A stretch of 64,000 nucleotides of DNA, taken from NCBI GenBank assembly GCA_029265995.1, contig JAJUFM010000001.1, positions 24,440 to 88,439 of the forward strand, given 5' to 3'. The notes below the pieces were generated by a model that saw only the letters and a list, made by a program, of their open reading frames with translations, did no database searches and was not told where the DNA came from. A program made the position numbers and the translations under genes. Origin of the DNA: Rhodospirillaceae bacterium (GTDB lineage Bacteria > Pseudomonadota > Alphaproteobacteria > Kiloniellales > DSM-21159). Positions within the stretch are counted from its first letter, which is position 1. Each line of letters begins with the position of its first letter. Positions 55,351 to 64,000 of the stretch are shown here, piece after piece.

Positions 55351-55979
55351 CGACCCTGTCCTTCGGACCCCGAGAGCCCGACATGCTTGGTATCCCCAAT
55401 GAGGTCAGCGACCGCGCCGCGGTCCCTTTCTGACAAGAGCACGGCCTCGAGCTCCTCGACGTCTTCGACCTGCTGCGGCCACTCCCCCGTCCTCATCGCG
55501 ACGATGCAGCGGCAGACCTGGGCGATGCCTTGAATGAAGAGCAGGAGGCCCGCCGCCACGATCAGGGTCTTGAACTGGAAGATGGGTATGTTGGCAGGGC
55601 TGAACTGGCTGACTTCCATATAGCGCCAGGAAGAGCGCGCGTACTTCCATCCCGCGAAGATGAGCGCCAGAACACCGGGGAAAAAGAAGAGAATATAGAG
55701 GATCAGTTCGATCGTCGCTTGCGTTCGAACCGGCCAAAGACGGTAGATGAAATCGGCCCGCACGTGCGCATTTCGCGAGAGAGCGTAGGCACCGGCCATC
55801 ATGAACAGACTACCGTACATCATGTAGCTGATATCGAAGGCCCAGGGCGTCGGGCGGCCCAGCACGTAACGAACCAGTACTTCGTAGCTCACACCCAGCG
55901 TCATCAAAACAATCAGCCAGGCAAACGCCTTACCAAACCACATCGAAATCTTATCGATAAAGGTAATGAAGCCTAACAC
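55347..55979 (-). CDS. TRAP transporter small permease (DctQ)
   Basis: A 210-residue membrane protein with four helices and the family motifs WLIVLMTLGVSYEVLVRYVL and RADFIYRLWP. It scaffolds DctM. An acidic C-terminal tail of about 40 residues is extra. It overlaps dctM and follows dctP after 77 bases that contain a strong stem-loop. Confidence 0.9.
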   Translation of the reverse strand: MLGFITFIDKISMWFGKAFAWLIVLMTLGVSYEVLVRYVLGRPTPWAFDISYMMYGSLFMMAGAYALSRNAHVRADFIYRLWPVRTQATIELILYILFFFPGVLALIFAGWKYARSSWRYMEVSQFSPANIPIFQFKTLIVAAGLLLFIQGIAQVCRCIVAMRTGEWPQQVEDVEELEAVLLSERDRGAVADLIGDTKHVGLSGSEGQGR

Positions 55980-56010
55980 CGGCCGGCCCCCACTCTACTT
56001 GCCAGAAAAC

Positions 56011-56035
56011 GGGGGCGGCAGAATCCGCCGCCCCC
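56011..56035 (-). other. Stem-loop between dctP and dctQ
   Basis: A perfect nine-pair stem (GGGGGCGGC with GCCGCCCCC, seven-base loop) lies directly after the binding-protein gene. No T-run follows. It may protect the dctP message or slow transcription into dctQM, giving more binding protein than permease. Confidence 0.5.
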
Positions 56036-56056
56036 GCTCGCTCCCTAACGCTGGCG

Positions 56057-57190
56057 TCAGAAGTCGATCTTGCCGGGATAGTAGTGCTGATAGGCTCGCT
56101 TGTAGTCGGCGCCCGCCATCAAGTCGTAGAACACGACCCGCTCGCACCAGTCGCGCTGGCTTTCGACCACCTTCTTGAAGAATTCATCCTGCGTGAGGCC
56201 TTCCAGGAGCTGATCCCAGGCATCGAGCTGCGCCTGCATGATGGAGTCGGGCGTACGCAGCACATTGACACCATCCTCGTCGATCAGACCTTGGAGATCC
56301 GACGAATAAAGATCCATCGCCTTCGAGTAGTTGGCGGTGGCCGAGGCTTCCACTCCGTACCTCAGGATCGCCTGCAGCTCGTCGGGCAGATCCTCAAACA
56401 TGTCCTTGTTGAAGATGAACTCGAAGGTTTCGTTGGCTTGATGGTAGGAGCCCATCATGTAGTTCTTGGCGACATCCTGGGCGCCGAAACGACGGTCGGA
56501 CGTCGGGTTGTTGAACTCGAAGGCGTCCAGAACCCCGCGTTCCATGGCGGGCACGATTTCGCCACCCGGCAACTGCGTGACCGCCGCACCCATGGACTGG
56601 AAGAGGTCGGCCGCGAGCCCGACCGTACGATACTTGAGCCCCTGCAGCTGGTCCGCGGATTCCACCGGCTCCTTGAACCAGCCGAGCGGCTGCGGCGGCA
56701 TTGGCATGCCAAACATGCCGATGACGTTCAGGCCAAGAATGTCCTGTACCAGTTCGTCGTAGAGCGCCTGGCCGCCGCCGTGGTGGACCCAGGCAAGCAT
56801 CTGTGTCGGATTGCCGCCGAAGACCGGCCCGGTTCCGAACAGCGAGGCCGCCTTGTGCTTGCCATACCAATAGGCGGCAACGGTGTGCGCGATATCGATG
56901 ACGCCGTCGCTACAGCCATCCTGAACCTGGAAAGCGCCCACGATGGCACCGGCCGGGGTAAGATCGATCGTCAGGCGCCCGCCCGCCATGGCCTCGACGC
57001 GCGACACGTAGTCGGCAGCCATCTCGTGGAAGACGTCACTCGATGGCCAGGACGACTGCATACGCAGCGTAATGGTCTGAGCGCGAGAAACTTGCGGCAT
57101 TGCCAGAGAAGCTGCACCGACCCCGGCAGCAATAGCGCTCCCCTTGAGCAACTTGCGGCGTGAAACCTTGTTAGACTGAGCATCAGACAT
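56057..57190 (-). CDS. TRAP transporter substrate-binding protein (TakP-like DctP)
   Basis: A 377-residue periplasmic protein. A Tat-like leader (SRRKLLKGSAIAAG) precedes the DctP domain with AYWYGKHKA, YRTVGLAADLFQSMGAAV and ERGVLDAFEFNNPTSD. The arginine and the E-F-N segment match the ligand pocket of TakP-type proteins that bind 2-oxoacids, with or without a metal. Start: ATG 57190 with GAGGAGG upstream is far better than the earlier in-frame codons. A lone TATAAT lies at 57352-57357 on the reverse strand. Confidence 0.9.
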   Translation of the reverse strand: MSDAQSNKVSRRKLLKGSAIAAGVGAASLAMPQVSRAQTITLRMQSSWPSSDVFHEMAADYVSRVEAMAGGRLTIDLTPAGAIVGAFQVQDGCSDGVIDIAHTVAAYWYGKHKAASLFGTGPVFGGNPTQMLAWVHHGGGQALYDELVQDILGLNVIGMFGMPMPPQPLGWFKEPVESADQLQGLKYRTVGLAADLFQSMGAAVTQLPGGEIVPAMERGVLDAFEFNNPTSDRRFGAQDVAKNYMMGSYHQANETFEFIFNKDMFEDLPDELQAILRYGVEASATANYSKAMDLYSSDLQGLIDEDGVNVLRTPDSIMQAQLDAWDQLLEGLTQDEFFKKVVESQRDWCERVVFYDLMAGADYKRAYQHYYPGKIDF

Positions 57191-57397
57191 GCGTCGCCTC
57201 CTCTGCGTTTCCCAATTTATATCTTGCACCAGCATTGCGTGCCGGGCGCGGTTCACTCGCTTTAAGGGGGCGCTTGCTTCTCCCGGCCCCCCATCTCAAC
57301 GAATGCCTTTATTATGGTATGGCACATGCAGCCGCAGGACCGCTAGAGAAAATTATAACGCTCTCATGACGAAGGCGTTGGGCTACCCCGCCCGCCG

Positions 57398-58111
57398 CTA
57401 ACTATCCAACTCGGGGTAGAATCGGAAGATGCCAGCCTCGTTGAAAGGCAGACGGCGCGGCGACTGGAGGTAAGCGGAAACGGGTGGCTGTGCCGCAACC
57501 AGATCGTGTAGCGCGACCAAAGCATCTACATCCACAGCTGTCCGTTTGATGGCTTTGGGAAAGGCATAGCGCAGCCCGGCCATGATCTGAAAAAGAGACA
57601 GATCGACGTAGGTGAGGCTTTGTCCTGTAAGGAATCCGCCTCCGTCTCCCGACTCGAGAAGACGGTCAAAGTAGCGGAGGAACTTCGGCAAGCGCTCATC
57701 CCTGAAGTCAGCGGCGCGCCGCCGCGCTTCTTCCTGCTGCTCCTCGTAATAGAGGCCCGAGCCGATCGGATGATGCACATCATGGATCTCCTTGACGAAA
57801 TCCTCGATCGTCAACTGCAGCTGATGCAGCCAGAGGCGATCCGCTTCTTCATCGGGGGCCAAGTTAAGGCGCGGCCCCAGGTAGAGGAGAATGTTGGCCG
57901 TTTGCGCAAGGATCAGGTTCCCGTGCTTCAGAAACGGCGGCGCGAAGGGCGGTCGCTGATCGCTCTTCCCTTCCATCAAGGCCATCATTGCGGAAAGCCC
58001 TTTGGCTTCCCGCGCTACATCCCGGTATTGGGCACCCGCCGCCTCGAGGGCGAGGCGCACGAACTCGCCTCGCCCTTGTATTTCCGGCCAGTAGTAGAGC
58101 TCGTAGATCAT
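57398..58111 (-). CDS. Glutathione S-transferase family protein
   Basis: A 237-residue cytoplasmic GST. The thioredoxin-like domain begins YELYYWPEIQGRGEFVRLALEAAG, as in sigma-class enzymes, with Tyr as the likely catalytic residue. The helical domain follows (GQSLTYVDLSLFQIM). It lies between the 3-hydroxyacid dehydrogenase gene and dctP on the same strand. Substrate unknown. Confidence 0.88.
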   Translation of the reverse strand: MIYELYYWPEIQGRGEFVRLALEAAGAQYRDVAREAKGLSAMMALMEGKSDQRPPFAPPFLKHGNLILAQTANILLYLGPRLNLAPDEEADRLWLHQLQLTIEDFVKEIHDVHHPIGSGLYYEEQQEEARRRAADFRDERLPKFLRYFDRLLESGDGGGFLTGQSLTYVDLSLFQIMAGLRYAFPKAIKRTAVDVDALVALHDLVAAQPPVSAYLQSPRRLPFNEAGIFRFYPELDS

Positions 58112-58173
58112 GCCTCAGCTCCATCGAGTCTTGCTTGACTGGAACGTTGTCTTCGATCCGGAACGAGCTGTCG

Positions 58174-59061
58174 CTACTCCTTTACCGGATGCTGCGCCAT
58201 CAGTTCCAAAGCCTTGACCATGGCCGAATGATCCCAGTCGAAGCCGCCTTGCGCGACGCAAGCGCTAAACAAGGCTTGCGCTGTGCCGGTATTGGGTAGC
58301 GCTACGCCCAGTTCACGCGCCGACTGCAGCGCCAGATTGAGATCCTTCTGATGCAAGCCAATCCGGAACCCCGGATCAAAGGTCCGCTTGATCATTCGTT
58401 CGCCGTGAATCTCCAGAATTTTTGAGCCTGCGAAGCCGCCCATCAGGGCTTCTCGCACTTTCGCGGGATCGGCGCCAGCCTTGGAGGCAAAAACCAAAGC
58501 TTCACCGACTGCTTCGATGGTCAAGGCAACGACGATCTGATTGGCCACCTTGCAGGTTTGTCCGTCCCCATTCTGCTCGCCGACGAGCGTGATGTTCTTG
58601 CCCATCAGTTCGAGCAGGGGCAGCAGGCGGTCGAAGGTGGCGCGCGCACCGCCGCACATGATGGTCAGCGTCTGGTTCTTGGCCCCGACCTCGCCGCCGG
58701 AAACGGGGGCATCGAGATATTCTCCGCCCTGGGCCAGGATTCGCTTGGCAAAGTCTGCTGTTGCAGTGGGGGAGATGGAGCTCATGTCCAGCACCGCCGC
58801 GCCGCGCTGAAGCCCTTGCGCCACCCCCTCTTCTGCAAAGAGGACCTTTTCAACATCCGGCGTGTCCGGAAGCATGAGGATGACCACCTCGGCGCGCTCG
58901 GCCACCTCACGGGCGCTCTTGCAGGCGATGGCTCCGCCAGAAACCAACTCTTCCGGTAGCGGCGAGCGATGCTGCAGTAGAAAAAGTTCGTGCCCTGCCG
59001 CCTGCAGGTGACCCGCCATGGGGCGCCCCATAATGCCGGTGCCGATGAATCCGATTTTCAT
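58174..59061 (-). CDS. NAD(P)-dependent 3-hydroxyacid dehydrogenase (tartronate semialdehyde reductase-like)
   Basis: A 295-residue member of the 3-hydroxyisobutyrate dehydrogenase family. Rossmann motif IGFIGTGIMGRPMAGHL, substrate loop DAPVSGGEVGAKNQTLTIMCGG and the catalytic Lys in CKVANQIVVAL. Members reduce tartronate semialdehyde or oxidise 3-hydroxyisobutyrate. The ATG at 59061 has GGGAGG upstream; earlier in-frame codons are rejected. It heads the reverse-strand block with GST and TRAP genes. Confidence 0.86.
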   Translation of the reverse strand: MKIGFIGTGIMGRPMAGHLQAAGHELFLLQHRSPLPEELVSGGAIACKSAREVAERAEVVILMLPDTPDVEKVLFAEEGVAQGLQRGAAVLDMSSISPTATADFAKRILAQGGEYLDAPVSGGEVGAKNQTLTIMCGGARATFDRLLPLLELMGKNITLVGEQNGDGQTCKVANQIVVALTIEAVGEALVFASKAGADPAKVREALMGGFAGSKILEIHGERMIKRTFDPGFRIGLHQKDLNLALQSARELGVALPNTGTAQALFSACVAQGGFDWDHSAMVKALELMAQHPVKE

Positions 59062-59261
59062 TGCTTTCCTCCCTGATGATGACTGCTTGGCCCGCGCCGG
59101 CTGGCGCTTATGAACTCGCTTTACTGGTAACGCCTCAGGCTCCCTCGGCCAAGTTTCTGCATGCAATGGCTATTCGGATGCCTTGAAAAAAGTCGTTGCC
59201 CGACGAATTTTACACTGCTTGCGCTGCTATGAGGGCGGCCTTTCCCAGGGGAAGCTTCCGT

Positions 59262-60233
59262 TTGACTGTCTATATCCTGCTGCTGGCCGGCCTCGCCTTG
59301 CTCCTGACCGGCGGGGAGATCCTCGTGCGCGGCTCTGTTGGAGCGGCAAGAAGTCTTGGTGTCTCACCGATGGTGATCGGCATTACGCTGGTTGGCTTCG
59401 GGACCTCGACTCCGGAACTCATGGCTTCGGTCGAGGCAGCCTTCATCGGTTCGCCGGGCATTGCGATCGGCAACGTCGTTGGATCCAATGTTGCCAACAT
59501 TTTGCTGATCCTCGGCGTGGCCGCGCTCATCGCGCCCATCACCATCCAACGTCGCCCCCTGCGTCGGGACGGGGCGGTAATGATCGCTGCGACTGTCTTG
59601 TTCGGTCTGATCCTGGCGACCGGCTACATGGCGCGCTGGACAGGCTTCCTCTTCATTCTTTTGCTCATCGCCTACGTCAGCTACTGCTACTGGTCGGAGC
59701 GGAACCTGGGGGAAGAGTCTCTCCAGGCAAGAGATGCAGAGGAGATCGCCGCGCCCAAGGGCCCGCTGTGGCGCCACCTGCTACTTGCCATTGCCGGCCT
59801 CGCCGGCGTCATCTTTGGCGCCCGCCTGCTCGTCGATGCAGCCATCAATATCGCGCGCCTGTACGAGATTTCCGAAACCGTCATCGGCGTGTCCATCGTC
59901 GCGGTAGGCACATCCTTGCCGGAACTCGCCGCAGCGGTCAGCGCTTCATTGCGGCGGCAGGGCGACATAGCTTTCGGCAACATTATCGGCTCCAACATCT
60001 TCAATATCCTGTTCATCCTGGGGGTGACCGCCAGCATCAAGCCGATCCCCGTGCCGCAGGAGATCTTGCGGCTGGACTATTGGGTGATGGCGGGCGCCGC
60101 CCTCCTGCTTATTTTCGTTTCCTATACCGGCTGGAAGGTCATACGGCGGGAAGCGGCGCTTTTCCTTCTGCTCTACGCCGGCTACATGACCCTGCTCTTC
60201 TCGCCGGCCGCACGCGGAACCTTCGGTCTTTAA
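59262..60233 (+). CDS. Calcium/sodium antiporter (CaCA family)
   Basis: About 323 residues, ten helices in two inverted repeats. Each carries the alpha motif: GFGTSTPELMASV with GNVVGSNVANILLILG, and AVGTSLPELAAAV with GNIIGSNIFNILFILG. It exports Ca2+ in exchange for Na+ (YrbG-like). Start: TTG 59262 with AGGGGA nine bases upstream gives the normal family N-terminus; an ATG at 59229 has no ribosome site. Confidence 0.88.
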   Translation: MTVYILLLAGLALLLTGGEILVRGSVGAARSLGVSPMVIGITLVGFGTSTPELMASVEAAFIGSPGIAIGNVVGSNVANILLILGVAALIAPITIQRRPLRRDGAVMIAATVLFGLILATGYMARWTGFLFILLLIAYVSYCYWSERNLGEESLQARDAEEIAAPKGPLWRHLLLAIAGLAGVIFGARLLVDAAINIARLYEISETVIGVSIVAVGTSLPELAAAVSASLRRQGDIAFGNIIGSNIFNILFILGVTASIKPIPVPQEILRLDYWVMAGAALLLIFVSYTGWKVIRREAALFLLLYAGYMTLLFSPAARGTFGL

Positions 60234-60296
60234 AACAGATCGTCTCAGGTGGAACTGGGACTGGAACCGCGGTTGATCCCGCCTTAAGGTGACCCC

Positions 60297-60488
60297 ATGA
60301 ACCCCGTAATGGTTGCCCTTGTGGTGATCGCGATGCTGATCACCCTGGGCGTGCTCTTCACCGGCCTGTTCGCGATGGCGCGAGGGGGAGAGTTCAACAA
60401 GAAGTACGGCAACAAGCTGATGCGCTACCGCATTTTGGCGCAGGGCCTGGCCCTGTTGCTCTTTGCGATTGCCATGATCGGCCACTGA
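60297..60488 (+). CDS. HIG1 domain small membrane protein
   Basis: A 63-residue two-helix membrane protein with MARGGEFNKKYGNKLMRYRI between the helices, the HIG1 signature. Homologues associate with cytochrome oxidase and respiratory supercomplexes. TAAGGTGA precedes the ATG. It lies directly upstream of the cobalamin adenosyltransferase gene, a common alphaproteobacterial pairing. Confidence 0.88.
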   Translation: MNPVMVALVVIAMLITLGVLFTGLFAMARGGEFNKKYGNKLMRYRILAQGLALLLFAIAMIGH

Positions 60489-60509
60489 TCTGCCTCAGGA
60501 GGGGCTCCC

Positions 60510-61076
60510 GTGGTTCAACTCACGCGCATCTACACCCGCGGTGGCGACAAGGGCAAAACCTCGCTCAGCACCGGCAAGCGGGTGGTCAAGCATGACCTTC
60601 GCGTTGCGGCTTACGGCGAGATCGATGAGGCGAACGCCATTATCGGATTGGCGCGACAGCACACGGAAGGTGAGATCGACAGCTTGCTGGCCCGCGTGCA
60701 GAACGATCTTTTCGACCTGGGCGCCGACCTCTCGACGCCGCACAGCGAGGCGCCCCGCTTCCCTCCCCTGCGCATTCAGGCAGCGCAGGTTACCGCTATG
60801 GAAGAGGCAATCGACCGCTTTAACGCGGAGCTTCAGCCACTAAAGTCCTTTATCCTGCCCGGTGGCAGCGCAGCCGCGGCTTGGCTGCATCTCGGCCGTA
60901 CCGTGGTACGTCGGGCCGAGCGCGCGATGACGGCGCTGGCAGCAGAGGAGGAGATCAATCCCGAAGCCATCCGCTACACCAACCGCTTGTCCGATCTACT
61001 TTTTGTTCTCGCGCGGGTGATGAATGACAACGGCCAGGCCGATGTGCTTTGGATCCCCGCAAAGAACCAGCAATAA
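60510..61076 (+). CDS. Cob(I)alamin adenosyltransferase (PduO type)
   Basis: A 188-residue helical enzyme that makes adenosylcobalamin. RIYTRGGDKGKTSL is the ATP-binding motif, AYGEIDEANAIIG and FILPGGSAAAAWLHLGRTVVRRAER are family signatures. The GTG start at 60510 has AGGAGGGG five bases upstream. It serves B12-dependent mutases. Confidence 0.93.
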   Translation: MVQLTRIYTRGGDKGKTSLSTGKRVVKHDLRVAAYGEIDEANAIIGLARQHTEGEIDSLLARVQNDLFDLGADLSTPHSEAPRFPPLRIQAAQVTAMEEAIDRFNAELQPLKSFILPGGSAAAAWLHLGRTVVRRAERAMTALAAEEEINPEAIRYTNRLSDLLFVLARVMNDNGQADVLWIPAKNQQ

Positions 61077-61200
61077 TGCCTTTTTGGGCCGGGCTTCAGG
61101 TAATTGACAGGCCCTGGAGCTCTACTTATCGTGCCCGGCGCTCGTTTCCGGCAACCGCCAAAAAGCTGGCGGAAATCATCAGGAAGGTAACAGGCAGCCC

Positions 61201-61950
61201 ATGAAGGTACTGGTCGCCGTCAAGCGTGTCATTGACGCCTATGTTAAGGTTCGGGTGAAGGCCGACGGATCCGGCGTCGAGACACAGAACGTCAAGATGT
61301 CGATGAACCCCTTTTGTGAGATCGCGGTGGAAGAAGCCGTGCGCATGAAGGAGGCCGGCATCGCCAGCGAGATTGTGGTGGTTTCTTGCGGTCAGCAGAA
61401 CAGCCAGGAAACGATCCGCACAGCTCTGGCGATGGGCGCCGATCGCGGCATCCTCGTTCAGACCGATGAGGAACTGCAGCCGCTGGCCATCGCCAAGCTG
61501 CTGAAGGCGGTTGTCGAGAAGGAGCAGCCCGAGGTGGTCCTCATGGGCAAGCAGGCGGTCGACAACGACTTCAATCAGACAGGCCAGATGCTGTCCGCAC
61601 TGCTGGGCTGGTCCCAGGCGACCTTCGCCTCCAAGATCGAAAAGGCGGACAGTTCCCTGACCGTGACGCGCGAGATCGACGGCGGCCTCGAAACCGTCGA
61701 GATCAAGCTGCCGGCCGTCGTGACCGCTGACTTGCGCCTCAACGAGCCGCGCTACGCGTCGCTGCCGAACATCATGAAGGCGAAGAAGAAGCCGATTGAC
61801 GTACTGCCGGCCGCCGATCTCGGAGTGGACGCCGCTCCCCGCCTGCAGGTGGTCAAGGTCAGCGAACCGCCAGTTCGCCAAGCCGGGGTCAAGGTGGGCT
61901 CGGTTGCCGAACTGGTCGACAAGCTGAAGAACGAAGCGAAGGTCATCTGA
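61201..61950 (+). CDS. etfB: Electron transfer flavoprotein beta subunit
   Basis: A 249-residue EtfB that binds AMP and pairs with Etf[16 protein letters not shown] at the start, [39 protein letters not shown] and [18 protein letters not shown] are conserved signatures. It carries electrons from acyl-CoA dehydrogenases to the quinone pool. It lies two bases before etfA. Confidence 0.95.
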   Translation: MKVLVAVKRVIDAYVKVRVKADGSGVETQNVKMSMNPFCEIAVEEAVRMKEAGIASEIVVVSCGQQNSQETIRTALAMGADRGILVQTDEELQPLAIAKLLKAVVEKEQPEVVLMGKQAVDNDFNQTGQMLSALLGWSQATFASKIEKADSSLTVTREIDGGLETVEIKLPAVVTADLRLNEPRYASLPNIMKAKKKPIDVLPAADLGVDAAPRLQVVKVSEPPVRQAGVKVGSVAELVDKLKNEAKVI

Positions 61951-61952
61951 TA

Positions 61953-62906
61953 ATGAGCATTCTGGTTGTTGCCGAGCACGAAGGCGATGCCCTCAAGCCC
62001 TCCACGCTTAGCGCCGTCACTGCCGCCAAGGAGATCGCGAACCATGCTGGGGGGGATCTGCACCTTCTGGTCGTTGGCAAGGGCATAGATGCAGTCGCCG
62101 AGGCCGCTGCCAAGGTTGGCGGTATCGCCAAGGTGCTGAAGGCCGATGACGAAGCGTACGAGCACCTGCTGGCCGAGAGTGTTGCGCCGCTGTTGGTAGG
62201 GCTTGCGGAAGGCTACGACTATGTCATCGCGCCTGCCGGTACCTTTGCCCGCAACGTGCTGCCGCGGGCCGCGGCGCTGCTCGACCTGCAGCCGCTGACC
62301 GACGCCATTGCGGTGGAGAGCGCCGATACCTTCGTGCGCCCCATCTACGCGGGCAACGCCCTTGCCACGGTGAAGATGAATGACGCGCGCAAGCTTCTTA
62401 CCGTTCGTGCGACGGCCTTCGATGCAGCAGAAGCCGAGGGCGGCTCGGCCGCAATCGAGGCCGTGGAGGCAGCCGGATCAAGTGACCAGTCGCGTTACAT
62501 CGGGTCCGAACTGACCAAGTCGGAGCGCCCGGAGCTTACGAGCGCCCGCGTAGTGGTATCCGGGGGCCGTGGCATGCAAAGCGGCGAGAACTTCGCCATG
62601 CTCGAGCAGCTGGCCGATCGGCTGGGCGCCGCCGTCGGAGCAAGCCGGGCCGCGGTTGATGCGGGCTTCGTTCCGAACGACTACCAGGTTGGTCAGACCG
62701 GAAAGGTGGTCGCGCCCGAGCTGTATATCGCCGTCGGAATTTCCGGCGCCATCCAGCATTTGGCTGGCATGAAGGACAGCAAGGTCATCGTGGCCATCAA
62801 CAAGGATGAGGAAGCCCCGATCTTCCAGGTTGCCGACTATGGCCTTGTGGCGGATCTCTTTCAGGCAGTTCCAGAGCTGGAGCAAGAGCTCTCCAAGGTT
62901 CTTTGA
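61953..62906 (+). CDS. etfA: Electron transfer flavoprotein alpha subunit
   Basis: A 317-residue FAD-binding EtfA. The C-terminal FAD domain contains [59 protein letters not shown] and [22 protein letters not shown]. It forms the ETF heterodimer with EtfB and is followed 49 bases later by hbd. Confidence 0.95.
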   Translation: MSILVVAEHEGDALKPSTLSAVTAAKEIANHAGGDLHLLVVGKGIDAVAEAAAKVGGIAKVLKADDEAYEHLLAESVAPLLVGLAEGYDYVIAPAGTFARNVLPRAAALLDLQPLTDAIAVESADTFVRPIYAGNALATVKMNDARKLLTVRATAFDAAEAEGGSAAIEAVEAAGSSDQSRYIGSELTKSERPELTSARVVVSGGRGMQSGENFAMLEQLADRLGAAVGASRAAVDAGFVPNDYQVGQTGKVVAPELYIAVGISGAIQHLAGMKDSKVIVAINKDEEAPIFQVADYGLVADLFQAVPELEQELSKVL

Positions 62907-62955
62907 TTTATAGTTTGCCGCACGGCGGAAACGTCAGCGTGATCGGAGTAAGGTA

Positions 62956-63855
62956 ATGGCCGAACAAGGCCCTGCGCCCCAGGACTTCCAGACGGTCGGT
63001 GTCATCGGCGCCGGCCAAATGGGTAGTGGCATCGTGCAGGTCTGCGCGATGGCCGGATACAATGTCCGTCTGCAAGACATCGGCGAGGAGCCGTTGCAGA
63101 AGGGGCTCGACGCGATCAAGCGGAACCTCGATCGCCAGGTGCAGAAGGGGCGGGTCAGCGAAGCCGACCGCGACGCCGCACTGGCACGTGTTTCCACCGA
63201 CATCTCGCTGGAATCCCTCTTCGATTGCGATCTCGTGATCGAAGCGGCCACAGAAAATGAGGAGATCAAGCGGGCGATCTTTCAGCAGCTGTGCCAGGGC
63301 TTGAAGCCGGAGGCACTGGTCTGCACCAACACCTCCTCGATCTCGGTGACTCGCCTGGCCTCGGTGACCGACCGGCCGGAACGCTTCATGGGCATGCACT
63401 TCATGAACCCGGTGCCCGTGATGCAGCTCGTCGAACTGATCCGGGGCATTGCGACCTCGGAAGAAACCTTCTCTCGGATTCGACAGATGACGGTCCGCCT
63501 CGGCAAGACACCGGTGGCCGCCGAGGATTTCCCGGCCTTCATCGTGAATCGCATTCTGCTGCCGATGATCAACGAGGCCGTCTATACCCTTTACGAAGGG
63601 GTAGGATCGGTTGAGGCGATCGATACGGCGATGAAGCTGGGCGCCAATCACCCCATGGGGCCGCTGGAGCTTGCGGACTTCATCGGGCTCGATACCTGCC
63701 TCGCCGTGATGTACGTCCTCTACGAGGGCCTGGCCGACAGCAAGTATCGCCCCTGTCCGCTTCTGGTAAAGTACGTGGAAGCGGGCTGGATCGGCCGCAA
63801 GGCGGGCCGCGGCTTTTACGATTACAGCGGTGAAAAGCCCATTCCTACCCGCTAG
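62956..63855 (+). CDS. hbd: 3-hydroxybutyryl-CoA dehydrogenase
   Basis: A 299-residue enzyme that oxidises 3-hydroxyacyl-CoA with NAD(P). Rossmann motif GVIGAGQMGSGIVQV, catalytic His in MGMHFMNPVPVM, Glu in LELIRG-type region, and GRGFYDYSGEKP at the end. With etfBA it fits short-chain acyl-CoA or polyhydroxybutyrate metabolism. TAAGGTA precedes the ATG. The gene ends 22 bases before an IS-derived transposase. Confidence 0.94.
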   Translation: MAEQGPAPQDFQTVGVIGAGQMGSGIVQVCAMAGYNVRLQDIGEEPLQKGLDAIKRNLDRQVQKGRVSEADRDAALARVSTDISLESLFDCDLVIEAATENEEIKRAIFQQLCQGLKPEALVCTNTSSISVTRLASVTDRPERFMGMHFMNPVPVMQLVELIRGIATSEETFSRIRQMTVRLGKTPVAAEDFPAFIVNRILLPMINEAVYTLYEGVGSVEAIDTAMKLGANHPMGPLELADFIGLDTCLAVMYVLYEGLADSKYRPCPLLVKYVEAGWIGRKAGRGFYDYSGEKPIPTR

Positions 63856-63877
63856 AGCGGCTAGGGCCTGTTGAGGT

Positions 63878-64000
63878 TCATCGCGCGTTTTCCACGGCAG
63901 CTGCCAAGTGGATCATGGCGCTGAAGCTTGAGTCAGTTTTGTCGGATCTCATGGCGATCCGCTTGAACTCCTTGAGTCTGCAGAAGAAATTCTCGATCAG
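63878..64000 (-). mobile_element. IS5-family transposase, C-terminal part (cut by window edge)
   Basis: The reverse strand reads in from the right edge and encodes 40 residues, beginning LIENFFCRLKEFKRI and ending LAAAVENAR then TGA. This matches the C-terminus of IS5-family (IS427-like) transposases, with the DDE glutamate inside LIENFF. A likely terminal inverted repeat, GGGCCTGTTGAGGTTCA, begins at about 63864, nine bases after the hbd stop. The rest of the element lies outside the window, so its integrity cannot be judged. Confidence 0.75.

Noticed and set aside
56084..57163. 359-codon forward open frame over the TRAP binding protein
   Set aside because: Antisense to a clear DctP protein; the His/Arg-rich translation has no domain.

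Overview
The window is a gene-dense, GC-rich stretch of a bacterial chromosome. Gene content and order point to a free-living alphaproteobacterium of the Rhodospirillales/Kiloniellales type. The main clues are ChvG next to an alphaproteobacterial short HPr kinase and the PTS phosphotransfer genes, a DivK-type receiver, leuS-lptE-holA, a cobalamin adenosyltransferase/etfBA/hbd cluster, a TakP-like TRAP transporter, and a candidate Irr iron control element. The lineage call is inference from gene content. I found no tRNA, rRNA, CRISPR array or prophage. The only mobile element is the tail of an IS5-family transposase cut by the right edge.

Layout. 1-5280: the tail of chvG, an in-frame HprK-RapZ fusion, EIIA-Man, HPr and Enzyme I, forming a regulatory PTS without a visible permease. 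5450-10428: a trehalose cassette (otsB, GH15 hydrolase, otsA, glucokinase). 10440-15770: a giant autotransporter whose passenger alternates VxNxGxI steps with QxNxxxQ strands. 15958-16899: a small secreted protein and a glycolipid-binding-family protein. 16935-19439: a reverse-strand operon of FAD monooxygenase, DUF2783 protein and thiol dioxygenase. 19560-22436: MOSC protein, HlyU-like protein, MsrP and Dps, with a candidate Irr box before dps. 22799-25718: methyltransferase, ComF, glutaredoxin and a nitrilase-family amidase. 25729-33778: the phosphate block (phoR, phoU, phoB, pstS, pstC, pstA, pstB) with a good candidate Pho box before pstS. 33939-40368: lysozyme-inhibitor-like lipoprotein, FMN reductase, RNase R, S41 protease and a NUDIX protein. 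40551-45874: rpmG with a clear terminator, aldo/keto reductase, divK, a TPR-sulfotransferase, an L,D-transpeptidase and a YggS protein. 46040-48152: a small outer-membrane barrel and two lipoproteins. 48223-52360: leuS, lptE, holA. 52384-59061: a reverse-strand catabolic block (3-hydroxyacid dehydrogenase, GST, TRAP transporter, amidase, tiny membrane protein). 59262-63855: Ca2+/Na+ antiporter, HIG1 protein, cobalamin adenosyltransferase, etfB, etfA and 3-hydroxybutyryl-CoA dehydrogenase, followed by the IS remnant.

How the genes work together. The left end links envelope stress sensing (ChvG) to PTS phosphoryl signalling. The trehalose cassette encodes both synthesis and probable hydrolysis plus glucose rephosphorylation, so it could run as an osmoprotectant cycle. 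The phosphate block is a complete Pst/Pho system. The iron and redox group (Dps, MsrP, Grx) handles oxidative damage. The TRAP-amidase group looks like uptake and hydrolysis of an amide-bearing organic acid. The etf/hbd cluster serves acyl-CoA or polyhydroxybutyrate metabolism.
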